From positions 1-8,991 of the forward strand of contig JAEDNF010000050.1 in assembly GCA_016302655.1 (NCBI GenBank): a stretch of 8,991 nucleotides of DNA, written 5' to 3'. Made by a program: the position numbers and the translations under genes. This document shows positions 1 to 7,823 of this stretch, in pieces. Positions within the stretch are counted from its first letter, which is position 1, and each line of letters opens with the position of its first letter. The DNA is from Oscillospiraceae bacterium. GTDB lineage: Bacteria; Bacillota; Clostridia; Oscillospirales; Ruminococcaceae. The notes below the pieces were generated by a model. The model ran no database searches, was not told the origin of the DNA, and saw nothing but the letters and a program-made list of their open reading frames with translations.

Positions 1-1175
1 CCCATTATTTCTGTCAGAACAACATTGTCGGCTATCATAAGCGCACTTGCAAAGTCATCCATAAGAGTATAGGTTCTTGAATAGGTGAACGGCTGATGCA
101 CCGCCCATACACGCTTGAAATCCTTCATCGACTTTGCCGTTTTAAGCGTTGCCGCAACTTCTGCCGGATGATGTGCATAATCGTCTACTACGGTTATGCC
201 TCCTATTGTCGCAAGCCTTTCAAATCGTCTTCCTGCGCCCCAGAAGGTGGACAGTCCCTTATTGATGTTTTCGGGGGTAACTCCCGTTGCAAGTGCGGCG
301 GCACAGGCGGCTACCGCATTAAGAACATTATGTGCGCCGGGAACATGGATAGATATGCGTTCTATCTTCCTGCCGTTTTCCATAAGGTCAAAGTCGGTCT
401 GAAAATCCGATATGCGCTCTATGTTTTCGGGATAGTATCTGTTCTTGTCTGTTTTGCCGAAGGTGATTATCTGCTTGTCAAAGCCCGACGCCTTTACGGC
501 TTTCAGCGTATTTTCATCATCGCCGTTTATTACAAGAATATCGGTAGTATTATCGCAGAACTTAGTAAACGATGCTCTCAGATTATCCATCGTTTTGAAA
601 AAGTCGAGGTGATCTGCATCGATATTAAGTATTATCGAAATATTCGGAAACAGGTGTAAGAATGTGTTGGAAAACTCACACGCCTCGCACACCATAACAT
701 CGCTTGTACCTGCTCTGCCGCTGCCGCCGATAGCTTTCAGCTTGCCGCCGATGACTGTTGACAGATCAATATCCTGAGCGAGATACATATGCGTGAGCAT
801 TGACGATGTGGTGGTTTTTCCGTGAGTGCCCGAAACGCATACCGCCTTATCGTACCAGCTTGTAACAAGTCCGAGCAGTTCACAGCGCTCGACAGTCTTG
901 ACGCCGCTTGCCTTTGCCGCAATAAGCTCCGGATTGTCGCTCATTATAGCGGCGGTATATACGATGAGGTCTGCACCATCAATATTTTCCGCCCTCTGCC
1001 CCATATACACGGTTATGCCCATATTACGCACGGCTTTGAGCGTTTCGGTCTCGTTGTTGTCCGAGCCTGTAAGATAATATCCTTTGCTGTGCAGTATCTG
1101 AGCCAGAGGATACATTCCGCTTCCGCCTATACCTATAAAATGAATATGCTTCTTTCCGGTGAGGAAATCTTCCAT
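1..1175 (-). CDS. murC: UDP-N-acetylmuramate--L-alanine ligase, 3' end cut by window edge
   Basis: MurC is the cytoplasmic ligase that joins L-alanine to UDP-MurNAc using ATP, the first amino-acid step of peptidoglycan precursor synthesis. I translated 391 residues by hand with no interruption; the family is usually about 450, so roughly the last 60-70 residues lie outside the window. Visible motifs in order: the N-terminal dinucleotide-like loop GIGGSG (about 15-20) that holds the UDP part, the Mur ligase P-loop GTHGKTTT (116-123), EACEF (164-168), NIDADHLD (184-191), the VPGAHNVLNA segment (278-287), GAGRRFE (313-319) and DDYAHHPAE (330-338) of the central and C-terminal domains. The usual QPH near residue 361 reads QPFTYSRT. 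The ATG at 1173-1175 is chosen because the Rossmann motif follows at once and a GAAAGGA site lies 11 bases upstream (1187-1193). It is the last gene seen in the cluster, 54 bases after the Nudix gene. Identity is very secure. Confidence 0.97.
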   Translation of the reverse strand, partial: MEDFLTGKKHIHFIGIGGSGMYPLAQILHSKGYYLTGSDNNETETLKAVRNMGITVYMGQRAENIDGADLIVYTAAIMSDNPELIAAKASGVKTVERCELLGLVTSWYDKAVCVSGTHGKTTTSSMLTHMYLAQDIDLSTVIGGKLKAIGGSGRAGTSDVMVCEACEFSNTFLHLFPNISIILNIDADHLDFFKTMDNLRASFTKFCDNTTDILVINGDDENTLKAVKASGFDKQIITFGKTDKNRYYPENIERISDFQTDFDLMENGRKIERISIHVPGAHNVLNAVAACAAALATGVTPENINKGLSTFWGAGRRFERLATIGGITVVDDYAHHPAEVAATLKTAKSMKDFKRVWAVHQPFTYSRTYTLMDDFASALMIADNVVLTEIM

Positions 1176-1229
1176 TTTGCTTACGATCCTTTCAACCGAT
1201 TATGATACGGTAATATTCTATGATAGTTT

Positions 1230-1763
1230 TCAGCCTAATATCATCTTTGCCTTGAGCAGAGCAAGCTGAGTCTTTCCGTCTTCGATTTCGCCGTTCATAA
1301 CCATTTCTACTGCTTTATCAAGCGGAATCTTAACTACTTCAAGAAATTCATCGTCATCAAGATTCTGCTTGCCGCCTTCAAGACCGGTAGCAAGATACAT
1401 ATGCGTTATCTCCTGGCAGTATGCAGGCGTAGGTATCATATATCCCATATATCTGAATTCTTTGCAGGTACAGCCGGTTTCTTCCTGAAGCTCTCTTCTT
1501 CCAGCCTCTGCGTGATCCTCTCCGGGATTAAGCTTGCCTGCAGGAATCTCCATCAGCACCTTCTGAAAAGGATATCTGAACTGCCTTACAAAAAGCACTT
1601 GTCCGTCATCGGTAACAGGCACTACGCCGACTCCGCCGCTGTGTCTGATAACATCACGGGATACTACCGCCCCGTTTTCAAGCTCTGCCTTGTCACAGCA
1701 TACGGTAAGAATCTTACCCTCGTACTTTACCTCGCTGTCTACAGTTTTCTCAAATAAATGCAT
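1230..1763 (-). CDS. Nudix hydrolase, ADP-ribose pyrophosphatase type
   Basis: This 177-residue protein is a Nudix hydrolase of the NudF/ADPRase group. Known members split ADP-ribose (and sometimes other ADP-sugars) into AMP and ribose 5-phosphate in the cytoplasm. The N-terminal strand pattern SEVKYEGKILTV followed by the LENG turn is typical of the group. The Nudix box (GX5EX7REUXEEXGU) lies at about residues 76-98: G76, E82, R90-E91-L92, E94-E95, G97. The final hydrophobic position is C98, a mild substitution. After the box, a TPAYCQE segment (112-118) corresponds to the substrate-specificity loop seen in ADPRases. The upstream in-frame ATG at 1805 would add 14 basic residues (KAAKRNNRRKEE) and overlap the yfhO-like gene by 23 bases. 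The ATG at 1763 is preferred because a GAGG site sits five bases before it and the family N-terminus begins there. The exact substrate cannot be read from the sequence. Confidence 0.92.
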   Translation of the reverse strand: MHLFEKTVDSEVKYEGKILTVCCDKAELENGAVVSRDVIRHSGGVGVVPVTDDGQVLFVRQFRYPFQKVLMEIPAGKLNPGEDHAEAGRRELQEETGCTCKEFRYMGYMIPTPAYCQEITHMYLATGLEGGKQNLDDDEFLEVVKIPLDKAVEMVMNGEIEDGKTQLALLKAKMILG

Positions 1764-1765
1764 AT

Positions 1766-1773
1766 CTTCCTCT
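1766..1773 (-). promoter_or_regulatory. Ribosome binding site of the Nudix gene
   Basis: Read on the minus strand this is AGAGGAAG, with its GAGG core ending five bases before the ATG at 1763. It supports that start over the upstream in-frame ATG at 1805. Confidence 0.6.
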
Positions 1774-1782
1774 TTTCTGCGA

Positions 1783-4332
1783 TTATTCCGCTTTGCCGCT
1801 TTCATCGCCTTGTTCGGTGCTTTGCGGCTCGTTATACTCTGCGTTATCGCTGTCCGTTTCTTTATTTTCTGAAAGCAGTTTTTCGGTCTGCTTTTTGATT
1901 GTTCTGATATAAGCGTTGTGGTTGTTTACCTTTTCGAGCTGTTCTTCTGCATAGAGATGAACATTCGGATTAGGCTTGTATCTGAAGACCTTCTTCAGCA
2001 CGATATAATAGATAATCAGTATTACAGCCGCCGCTATTGTGCAGACTATTCCTGCTTTAAGTCCGGGTGTAACATAGCTGAATTCTATATTACATTCTCC
2101 CGACGGCACTTTAATGCCCATAACGCCACGGTTTACCTTTTCAATATCAACGGGCTGCCCGTTCACCGTTGCGCTCCAGCCGCTTTCCCAAGGCACAGTA
2201 AATACTACAAATCTGTCCTCGGTAAAGGAAGAAGTAGCGGTAAAGCCGTTTGCCGTAGGAGTAAATGTGTCAACGCAGGTCTTTGAAAGCTCTTCGGCGT
2301 CTTTAACAAATGTATCGTAATTGAAGCCGGAAGCGTTTTCGGGGCTCAGCTCCTCTATAATATCGCTGTATTTCTCTATCTGTTCATCGGTGAATACTAC
2401 CGCACGGACAAGCATATTGTCACGGTGGCTCTTTGCGACCTTTTCGTATTCTTCATCCGTCACATAGAAGCTGTTGGAATAACCCATCGGTACGAATGCT
2501 TTGTTTTCAAAGATAGTGAAACCGTCCTGCTCGTCTATCTGAACGAAATTCTTCATATTGTCAAGCAGAGTCTGGGTGTCTTTATATTCAACCTTATAGC
2601 TCTGTATTATGAGATATTTCGTAGAGTTTACCGACCTCATTGCATAATAGGTTCCGTCGGGATCGGTATTAACCGAACGGTGAAAGCCCATTCCTTCATA
2701 GTATTCAAAAGCAGAACCGGGCAGGATACTGTGGAAGCTTCTGAATCCGTACATATCCCACAGCATATTGGCATTGTTGGTAACGCCGTAAGTCTCGACC
2801 CTGTAGAAGTCGTCGCCCTCAAGCTCAATAGTTGCGTCAACAATGTTGTTGTAATCTCCGACCTTGGGACCGAGAGACCTGCCGTAGATAAGCGTATAGT
2901 ACGAACAGCAAAGGCACGCCACCATAGTAAAGCAATAAGCTTTGTGCAGGAATCTGTTCGTGTTTGCTTTGTTCTTCCTGCGGACAATAATATAGCATAC
3001 TGCTACCGAAGCTACCGCAACCGCTACCGATATCCAGAACGGGATCTTCTCATTCGGAAGCTGGAACAGCTCGGTCACTTTTACGGTCGATTCTTCCCCT
3101 GTCGCTATATCAAGAACATCCTTGCTTACTTCCGACGGAAGCACTCCGACAAGTGAGATCAGAATAACCGCAAAGCCGCACCACTTCAGACCGTAGCGGA
3201 TGTCTATCTCCTTGCTTTCAAGCGCATAAGCGGTCATGAAACAGCCGACCAGTATCGGCATATAGTACCATCTTGTATAATAGTTGTTGTTGAAAAGCAC
3301 AAAGCTGGAGTTAAGCACAGGGATAAGCGCAAATAAAAGCATTATCGGCATAAGCCATTTTGCCCAGTGCTTTTTCTTGTATTTGATAAACGAAATAACT
3401 CCCGCCATTGAGAACAACGGCAGATATGCGGATACGCTCGACCATTTTGCAGAAGAGTCGGGGAAGAAGTTCTGCCTTGCAGGAACATCGGCAGGGAAGA
3501 ACAGACTCTGGAAGATAAGTCCGTATCTCTGCGAGGGGTTATGGAATACAAGATTCCATCCGTTTAATGTATTGCCGGATCTCGGAGTATCTATACAAGT
3601 TATTATCGCAGGAACAAACATTGCTCCTGCAAGCGCCACACCGATAACCGATTCAAACGCAAGCGCCATAAAGGTTTTAAGCGTAACTTTGAACTTCGGA
3701 TCGGTACAGCGGCAGGCAAAGTATATTACGAGGAAAACACATTCTCCGATAAAGAAGAAGTAGTTGACAAAGGCGTTCAGCGCAACGGTCAGCGCAAAGA
3801 ATACTCTTCTCTTATTGATTACCGCTTCTTCAAGCGCAATAAGCATCAGCGGGAATACCACCATCGCCTCGTGGAAGTGGTTGAAGAAGACGTTATACAT
3901 GGAAAATCCCGAAAAGGCATAGAGCAGACCGCCGATAAGCGCTGATTCGGGCTTTCTTACAAAGCGTCTTATATATGCAAAAGCAAATGTCGAACAGCAC
4001 GACAGTTTAAGCACCATAAGCGGTGCCATCAGATATTTGGATACTTCGGCAGGGAAGGGCATTGTAAGCCAGAAGAACGGGCTTCCGAGCGTGTAGAATG
4101 AGTATGAGCCTATAAAGTTTGCGCCGAGATCCGTCTGCCAGTCCCACATAAAGCTGCCGCTTTTAATTGCCTGGTTGCACAGCGTATAGAAAGGTATCTG
4201 CTGAGCGTTGTAATCACCGTAGTAGATGAAATAGCCGCCGTCAATAAGGACAAACGGCAGGAAAAGTATAACGCCCATTATAGCCGCCATTAAGAAAGCC
4301 TTGCGGTAATATTGCAATTCCGATTTGTACAT
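1783..4332 (-). CDS. YfhO-family multi-pass membrane protein (GT-C-like glycosyltransferase)
   Basis: This 849-residue protein matches the YfhO family, large GT-C-fold membrane proteins. Members in Bacillus and Listeria (YfhO, GtlB) are implicated in decorating teichoic acids with sugars from a lipid-phosphate carrier on the outer face of the membrane. What is visible: a first membrane helix (about 11-30); a first outer loop with IDGG and YYGDYNAQQ, whose D40 or D31 is the candidate GT-C catalytic aspartate; the family-like MWDWQTDLGANF and SPFFW segments (62-87); and about ten further hydrophobic segments to residue 481. A soluble outer domain (about 483-757) follows, containing NSTKYLI and VPWESGWSATVNG (713-725), then a last helix (about 758-778). 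The tail (781-849) is predicted cytoplasmic, charged and strongly acidic at its end. The ATG at 4332 follows GGAAGGAA at good spacing. It lies 34 bases after the methyltransferase gene and 19 before the Nudix gene. No adjacent CsbB-like lipid-carrier glycosyltransferase is present. Family assignment is firm; the sugar and acceptor are unknown. Confidence 0.9.
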   Translation of the reverse strand: MYKSELQYYRKAFLMAAIMGVILFLPFVLIDGGYFIYYGDYNAQQIPFYTLCNQAIKSGSFMWDWQTDLGANFIGSYSFYTLGSPFFWLTMPFPAEVSKYLMAPLMVLKLSCCSTFAFAYIRRFVRKPESALIGGLLYAFSGFSMYNVFFNHFHEAMVVFPLMLIALEEAVINKRRVFFALTVALNAFVNYFFFIGECVFLVIYFACRCTDPKFKVTLKTFMALAFESVIGVALAGAMFVPAIITCIDTPRSGNTLNGWNLVFHNPSQRYGLIFQSLFFPADVPARQNFFPDSSAKWSSVSAYLPLFSMAGVISFIKYKKKHWAKWLMPIMLLFALIPVLNSSFVLFNNNYYTRWYYMPILVGCFMTAYALESKEIDIRYGLKWCGFAVILISLVGVLPSEVSKDVLDIATGEESTVKVTELFQLPNEKIPFWISVAVAVASVAVCYIIVRRKNKANTNRFLHKAYCFTMVACLCCSYYTLIYGRSLGPKVGDYNNIVDATIELEGDDFYRVETYGVTNNANMLWDMYGFRSFHSILPGSAFEYYEGMGFHRSVNTDPDGTYYAMRSVNSTKYLIIQSYKVEYKDTQTLLDNMKNFVQIDEQDGFTIFENKAFVPMGYSNSFYVTDEEYEKVAKSHRDNMLVRAVVFTDEQIEKYSDIIEELSPENASGFNYDTFVKDAEELSKTCVDTFTPTANGFTATSSFTEDRFVVFTVPWESGWSATVNGQPVDIEKVNRGVMGIKVPSGECNIEFSYVTPGLKAGIVCTIAAAVILIIYYIVLKKVFRYKPNPNVHLYAEEQLEKVNNHNAYIRTIKKQTEKLLSENKETDSDNAEYNEPQSTEQGDESGKAE

Positions 4333-4366
4333 TTTTTATTCCTTCCGGGGTGTTATTGTGATAATA

Positions 4367-5611
4367 TCAATAAAGAACGGCACCATATTTTTCAGCCATT
4401 GCGCTGAGCTTTTCGGGTTCTATCAATGAGTTGGAATCTATTATGGCTCTTCCCTGATACAGCATAAGCGCCATTTTGAGAGAGATCTCGTCGTCTGACA
4501 GAAACGCAACGGGCAGGGTAGCCATGTGCATATTTCTTCCGAAGTCGATAGCGTCATCGGGCGAGTTTATGCTTACTGTCAGCACATCGTAGCTTTGAGA
4601 GCACATCTCGGCAATATCGTCTTCCATATACGGACCGCATTCGACAGCAGGAGAAAACTCCGTTGTGTCGGGATCAAGGAAAAACATCTGATTCTCCGTT
4701 GCCAGAGCAAGCGTGGTATCCTGCTTTTCTATGGCAGGGAGCTTGTCGTAATCAATTTCACCGAGCATATCCCGAAGCGCCGCAATATGCTCTTTTCCTG
4801 CACCGCAGCAGCCTCCGACTATCCTTGCGCCGTTAGTCACCGACTTTTTTACGGCAAAGGCAAATTCTTCGGGAGAAACAGAAACTTTCTCTCCGTCCTT
4901 TTCGTATACCGCACTCGGCTTTACTATAAGCGGAATTTTCGCATACGGAGCAATCTCGGCTATTATATCGGGGCATAGATCCGCAGAAGTGCAGTTAAGT
5001 CCGAATGCCGATATGCCCATCTCCTGAAGCACAAGAAGCGCACACAGCACATTTGTTCCTATATCGGTGTCTCCGTCTTCGTCTACCTTCATAGTAGCAA
5101 TTATAGGCTTGTTCTCCTTTTTGCAGGCAAGCACAGCCGCACGCATATTCCACAGCGTAGGAACGGTTTCTATAACAAACATATCGCAGTAAGGCGATAA
5201 TGCCGATACCTGCTGTCTGTACACAGACATTATCTCGGTGAATGTATATTCGCCGTACGGCTCTATGTAGAGTCCCGTAGATGACAGACAGCCTGCGATA
5301 AGCGCCTTATCGTGAAAGTTATCGTAGGTTATTTTTGCGGCAGAAGCATTGAGCTGTTCGGTTCTGTCTTCACAGCCGAAAGCCCTTAGATTCTCACAGT
5401 TTGCGCCGTGAGTAGCCGTATACAGCACCTGTGCGCCGCTGTCTATAAAGCCTTGCTGGAGCTTTATCAGCGCATCGGGATGCAGGTTTACAAACTGTGC
5501 CGCAGATACCGAGCGGTCATAGCCGTATGCAAAAAGTCCGGTGCCGGTACCGCCGTCAAGCAGTATCGGCAAAGGTATAGGTATTTCCTGACTGACGGGA
5601 ATACTGTCCAT
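4367..5611 (-). CDS. Homocysteine S-methyltransferase domain protein with a MetH-like C-terminal fragment
   Basis: The first 290 or so of 414 residues form a homocysteine S-methyltransferase (Hcy) TIM barrel. This zinc enzyme activates homocysteine thiolate to accept a methyl group and make methionine. Visible motifs: LLDGGTGTGLF (17-27), the ATHGAN segment (66-71) where MetH often has NTFGAN, IETVP (147-151), and the three zinc cysteines in GLNCTSAD (C207) and VGGCCGAGKEHI (C268, C269). All three ligands are present, so the Hcy site looks intact. Residues about 296-414 are extra compared with stand-alone MmuM-type enzymes. Their end (YQGRAIIDSNS ... EKYGAVLY) resembles the middle of the MetH pterin-binding barrel, but the protein stops there and there is no cobalamin domain. 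The methyl donor is therefore unclear: S-methylmethionine, SAM, or a separate corrinoid protein. The ATG at 5611 follows AGAAAGGAAA and lies 18 bases after the argS stop. Confidence 0.9.
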   Translation of the reverse strand: MDSIPVSQEIPIPLPILLDGGTGTGLFAYGYDRSVSAAQFVNLHPDALIKLQQGFIDSGAQVLYTATHGANCENLRAFGCEDRTEQLNASAAKITYDNFHDKALIAGCLSSTGLYIEPYGEYTFTEIMSVYRQQVSALSPYCDMFVIETVPTLWNMRAAVLACKKENKPIIATMKVDEDGDTDIGTNVLCALLVLQEMGISAFGLNCTSADLCPDIIAEIAPYAKIPLIVKPSAVYEKDGEKVSVSPEEFAFAVKKSVTNGARIVGGCCGAGKEHIAALRDMLGEIDYDKLPAIEKQDTTLALATENQMFFLDPDTTEFSPAVECGPYMEDDIAEMCSQSYDVLTVSINSPDDAIDFGRNMHMATLPVAFLSDDEISLKMALMLYQGRAIIDSNSLIEPEKLSAMAEKYGAVLY

Positions 5612-5629
5612 ATAGTTTCCTTTCTGAAG

Positions 5630-7381
5630 TTACATTTTTTCGGGTGCGTCGACCTTAAGCAGATCGAGCAGATTCTTGAACACGGTTTTTGTGGCAACAC
5701 AGAGCGAAAGCCTTGACTGAAGCGTGTTGTCCTCTTCGCCCTTTATCTTGCAGTTGTCGTAGAACTTGTGGAACAGCTGTGCAAGGTCGCACAGATATTT
5801 AGTGATCTTTGAGGGATTATAGTCCTTTGCCGCCTCGTTTATACAGTCGGGCAGTGCGGCAATATGACGGATAAGCGCAAGCTCTGCAGGATGTGAGTAG
5901 TTAAGCTCGCTTACCGGTATGTTCCTGTATCCTGTTCCTTCTTCTTCCATTCTGCGAAGAATACTGCATATTCTTGCGTGTGCATACTGAACATAGAATA
6001 CGGGGTTGCTTGAGCTTTCTTCTATAGCAAGCTCAAGGTCGAACTCAAGGTGAGTATTGGGGTCCCGCAGATTGAAGAAGAATCTTGCAGCGTCTATCGG
6101 CACTTCGTCAAGCAGGGTAGAAAGCGTGATAGCCTTGCCTGAACGCTTTGACAGCTTTACGGTCTCGCCGTTTCTCACAAGCATTACCATCTGCATTATA
6201 ACAATATCGAGCTTGTTTGCGTCAACGCCGAGCGCTGTCAGCGCCGCCTTCATTCTTGCTATATATCCGTGGTGGTCAGCACCGAGTATATCCACCGCCT
6301 TGTCAAAGCCTCTTGTAACGAGCTTGTTGTAGTGATATGCTATATCCGGCACAAAGTAAGTAGGAATACCGTTTGCACGGACAAGTACTCTGTCCTGGTC
6401 ATCACCGAAATCGGATGCCTTGAACCATATCGCTCCGTCCTTTTCGTAGGTCTGACCTCTTTCGGTGAGCATATCCACTATCTGCTTTACCGCACCGTTA
6501 CCATGCAGGGTGCTTTCTCTGAACCATGTATCATATACTATGCGGTATTTCTTGAGGTCTCTTTCAAGCCCGTCAATGTTAAGCGGAAGAGCATACTCGA
6601 CAAGAGCCGACTTTCTTGTTTCTTCGTCGGCGTCTGCAAAGCTGTCTTTGTGCATCTTATAGAAATTATATGCGTGCTCTATTATATCTACGCCTTTGTA
6701 AACATCCTCCGGCATAGGGAAATTCTCTTCGTCGGCAAAAATGCCTGCACACACATCATCACCGAATGAAGCGATGATATCGGCATTGTTCTTGTCTGCT
6801 ATCTGCAAATATCTTATCGACAGCGATTTGCCGAACTTTTCTATCTGGTTGCCTGCGTCGTTTACATAGAACTCACGCTCAACTTCATAGCCTGCGTACT
6901 GCAGTACCGAAGATAAGCTGTCGCCCAGAGCGCCGCCTCTTGCGTTGCCTATATGCATAGGTCCTGTGGGATTTGCGGAAACGAACTCAACGAGAACACG
7001 CTTGCCTTTGCCAAGCTCGGTCTTGCCGTAGTCACTGCCGCTGCTTATAACTTCTCCTACCGTTTCATTAAACCATGAAGGGCTTATGAAGAAATTCAGA
7101 AATCCGGGGCCTGCAACTTCTATCTTTTCAAATGCCGTACCGTCTAAGATTGCGGCGTCGGCTATCATCTGACCTATTGCTCTCGGATTTGATTTCAGCG
7201 CCTTTGCGCTTGCCATAGCGGCATTGCAGGAGAAATCTCCGTGCGATACATCTGCAGGGCGCTCAACATTGAAAGCGGGAAGCGGCACAGCTTCGATCTT
7301 TCCCTCTGCCACCAGTCTGCCCAGCGCATTCATTACCGTTTCTTTTACCTGCTGTTTAGCAAGCTCTATCATATTAGTCAT
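5630..7381 (-). CDS. argS: Arginyl-tRNA synthetase
   Basis: ArgS charges tRNA-Arg with arginine in the cytoplasm using ATP. The 583-residue length is normal for this class I synthetase. An N-terminal additive domain that binds tRNA (about 1-115) contains GDFSCNAAM and AGPGFLNFFIS. The catalytic Rossmann domain follows with VEFVSANPTGPMHIGNARGG; its HIGN at 143-146 is the class I HIGH motif. Further segments are FYVNDAGNQI (171-180), ILGADHHGYIARM (365-377) and KLSKRSGK (409-416), the KMSKS-loop equivalent. The C-terminal anticodon-binding helical domain runs from about 460 to the end, with YVQYAHARICS (463-473) and the family-typical closing LLKVDAPEKM. The start overlaps the stop of the DUF1934 gene by one base (TGATG), with an AAGGAG site upstream, which implies translational coupling. 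No T-box leader is present directly in front of it. The identity is secure. Confidence 0.98.
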   Translation of the reverse strand: MTNMIELAKQQVKETVMNALGRLVAEGKIEAVPLPAFNVERPADVSHGDFSCNAAMASAKALKSNPRAIGQMIADAAILDGTAFEKIEVAGPGFLNFFISPSWFNETVGEVISSGSDYGKTELGKGKRVLVEFVSANPTGPMHIGNARGGALGDSLSSVLQYAGYEVEREFYVNDAGNQIEKFGKSLSIRYLQIADKNNADIIASFGDDVCAGIFADEENFPMPEDVYKGVDIIEHAYNFYKMHKDSFADADEETRKSALVEYALPLNIDGLERDLKKYRIVYDTWFRESTLHGNGAVKQIVDMLTERGQTYEKDGAIWFKASDFGDDQDRVLVRANGIPTYFVPDIAYHYNKLVTRGFDKAVDILGADHHGYIARMKAALTALGVDANKLDIVIMQMVMLVRNGETVKLSKRSGKAITLSTLLDEVPIDAARFFFNLRDPNTHLEFDLELAIEESSSNPVFYVQYAHARICSILRRMEEEGTGYRNIPVSELNYSHPAELALIRHIAALPDCINEAAKDYNPSKITKYLCDLAQLFHKFYDNCKIKGEEDNTLQSRLSLCVATKTVFKNLLDLLKVDAPEKM

Positions 7382-7803
7382 CAGTTACACTCCTTAACAT
7401 TTATATGCATTTCATTTTCGGACATATAGCTTGAATTGATATCAAGCGTGTATCTGAGATACACATCTCCGCCCGTGCTTTTAAGCTCGTTTCTTATCTC
7501 GTCGGTGCAGACGCCTATCATAAAATCGCCGAATTCCGTGCCGTAGTGGCAATGGTGCTTCTTGCCCTTTTCTATGAAAAGCGAGCTTATCACCTTTCCG
7601 CTTCTTGTCATGGTCACCATATTGTCCGATACTTCAAGCGTTACCGAGCTTCCTTCAAAGCCGGTCGCCTCGCTCTCGTCATAATGAAGCCTGAAGCCTC
7701 CGTCGAACTGCTCCATTGCACCGAATGTGAAAAGCTCGGTGGTATCCTTTTCTTCATCGACCGTCTGCGTGCTCTTTATTGTTATACATACATTCTTTTT
7801 CAT
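7381..7803 (-). CDS. DUF1934 (YwiB-like) beta-barrel protein
   Basis: This 140-residue protein matches DUF1934, a small family with a calycin-like beta-barrel represented by B. subtilis YwiB; its biochemical function is unknown to me. The sequence shows alternating beta-strand patterns without membrane segments or a signal peptide, so it should be cytoplasmic. Conserved-looking parts are YDESEATGFEGS (41-52), TRSGK (66-70), HYGTEFGDF (86-94) and a closing strand pair around YLRYTLDINSS (115-125). The ATG at 7803 follows GGAAGGAA at suitable spacing. It starts 20 bases after the ligase-like gene and its stop overlaps the argS start by one base. DUF1934 genes are also found next to argS in Bacillus, so the pairing fits a conserved arrangement and hints at a link to translation or argS expression. 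That functional link is inference only. Confidence 0.88.
   Translation of the reverse strand: MKKNVCITIKSTQTVDEEKDTTELFTFGAMEQFDGGFRLHYDESEATGFEGSSVTLEVSDNMVTMTRSGKVISSLFIEKGKKHHCHYGTEFGDFMIGVCTDEIRNELKSTGGDVYLRYTLDINSSYMSENEMHINVKECN
7390..7395 (-). promoter_or_regulatory. argS ribosome binding site inside the DUF1934 gene
   Basis: AAGGAG on the minus strand lies within the last codons of the DUF1934 gene, eight bases before the argS ATG at 7379-7381. With the TGATG stop/start overlap it supports coupled translation of the two genes and fixes the argS start. Confidence 0.7.
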
Positions 7804-7823
7804 TGTTATTCCTTCCGCCTTTT

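Noticed and set aside
1176..1229. Search for a terminator or promoter in the widest gap, before murC
   Set aside because: No GC-rich hairpin with a U-run and no convincing -35/-10 pair were found; only the murC ribosome binding site is visible.
1230..1805. Longer reading of the Nudix gene from the ATG at 1805
   Set aside because: It would overlap the yfhO-like gene by 23 bases and add 14 mostly basic residues not typical of the family; the ATG at 1763 has a GAGG site at proper spacing.
2425..3156. 243-codon open frame on the plus strand
   Set aside because: It lies wholly inside the yfhO-like gene on the other strand, and its translation has no recognisable domain and a composition expected of an antisense shadow.
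4353..4373. Small AT-rich inverted repeat (TTATTG, nine bases, CAATAA) at the end of the methyltransferase gene, with a nested TGATA-A-TATCA palindrome
   Set aside because: The stem is six A/T-rich pairs without a following U-run, too weak for a terminator, and nothing links it to a known operator.
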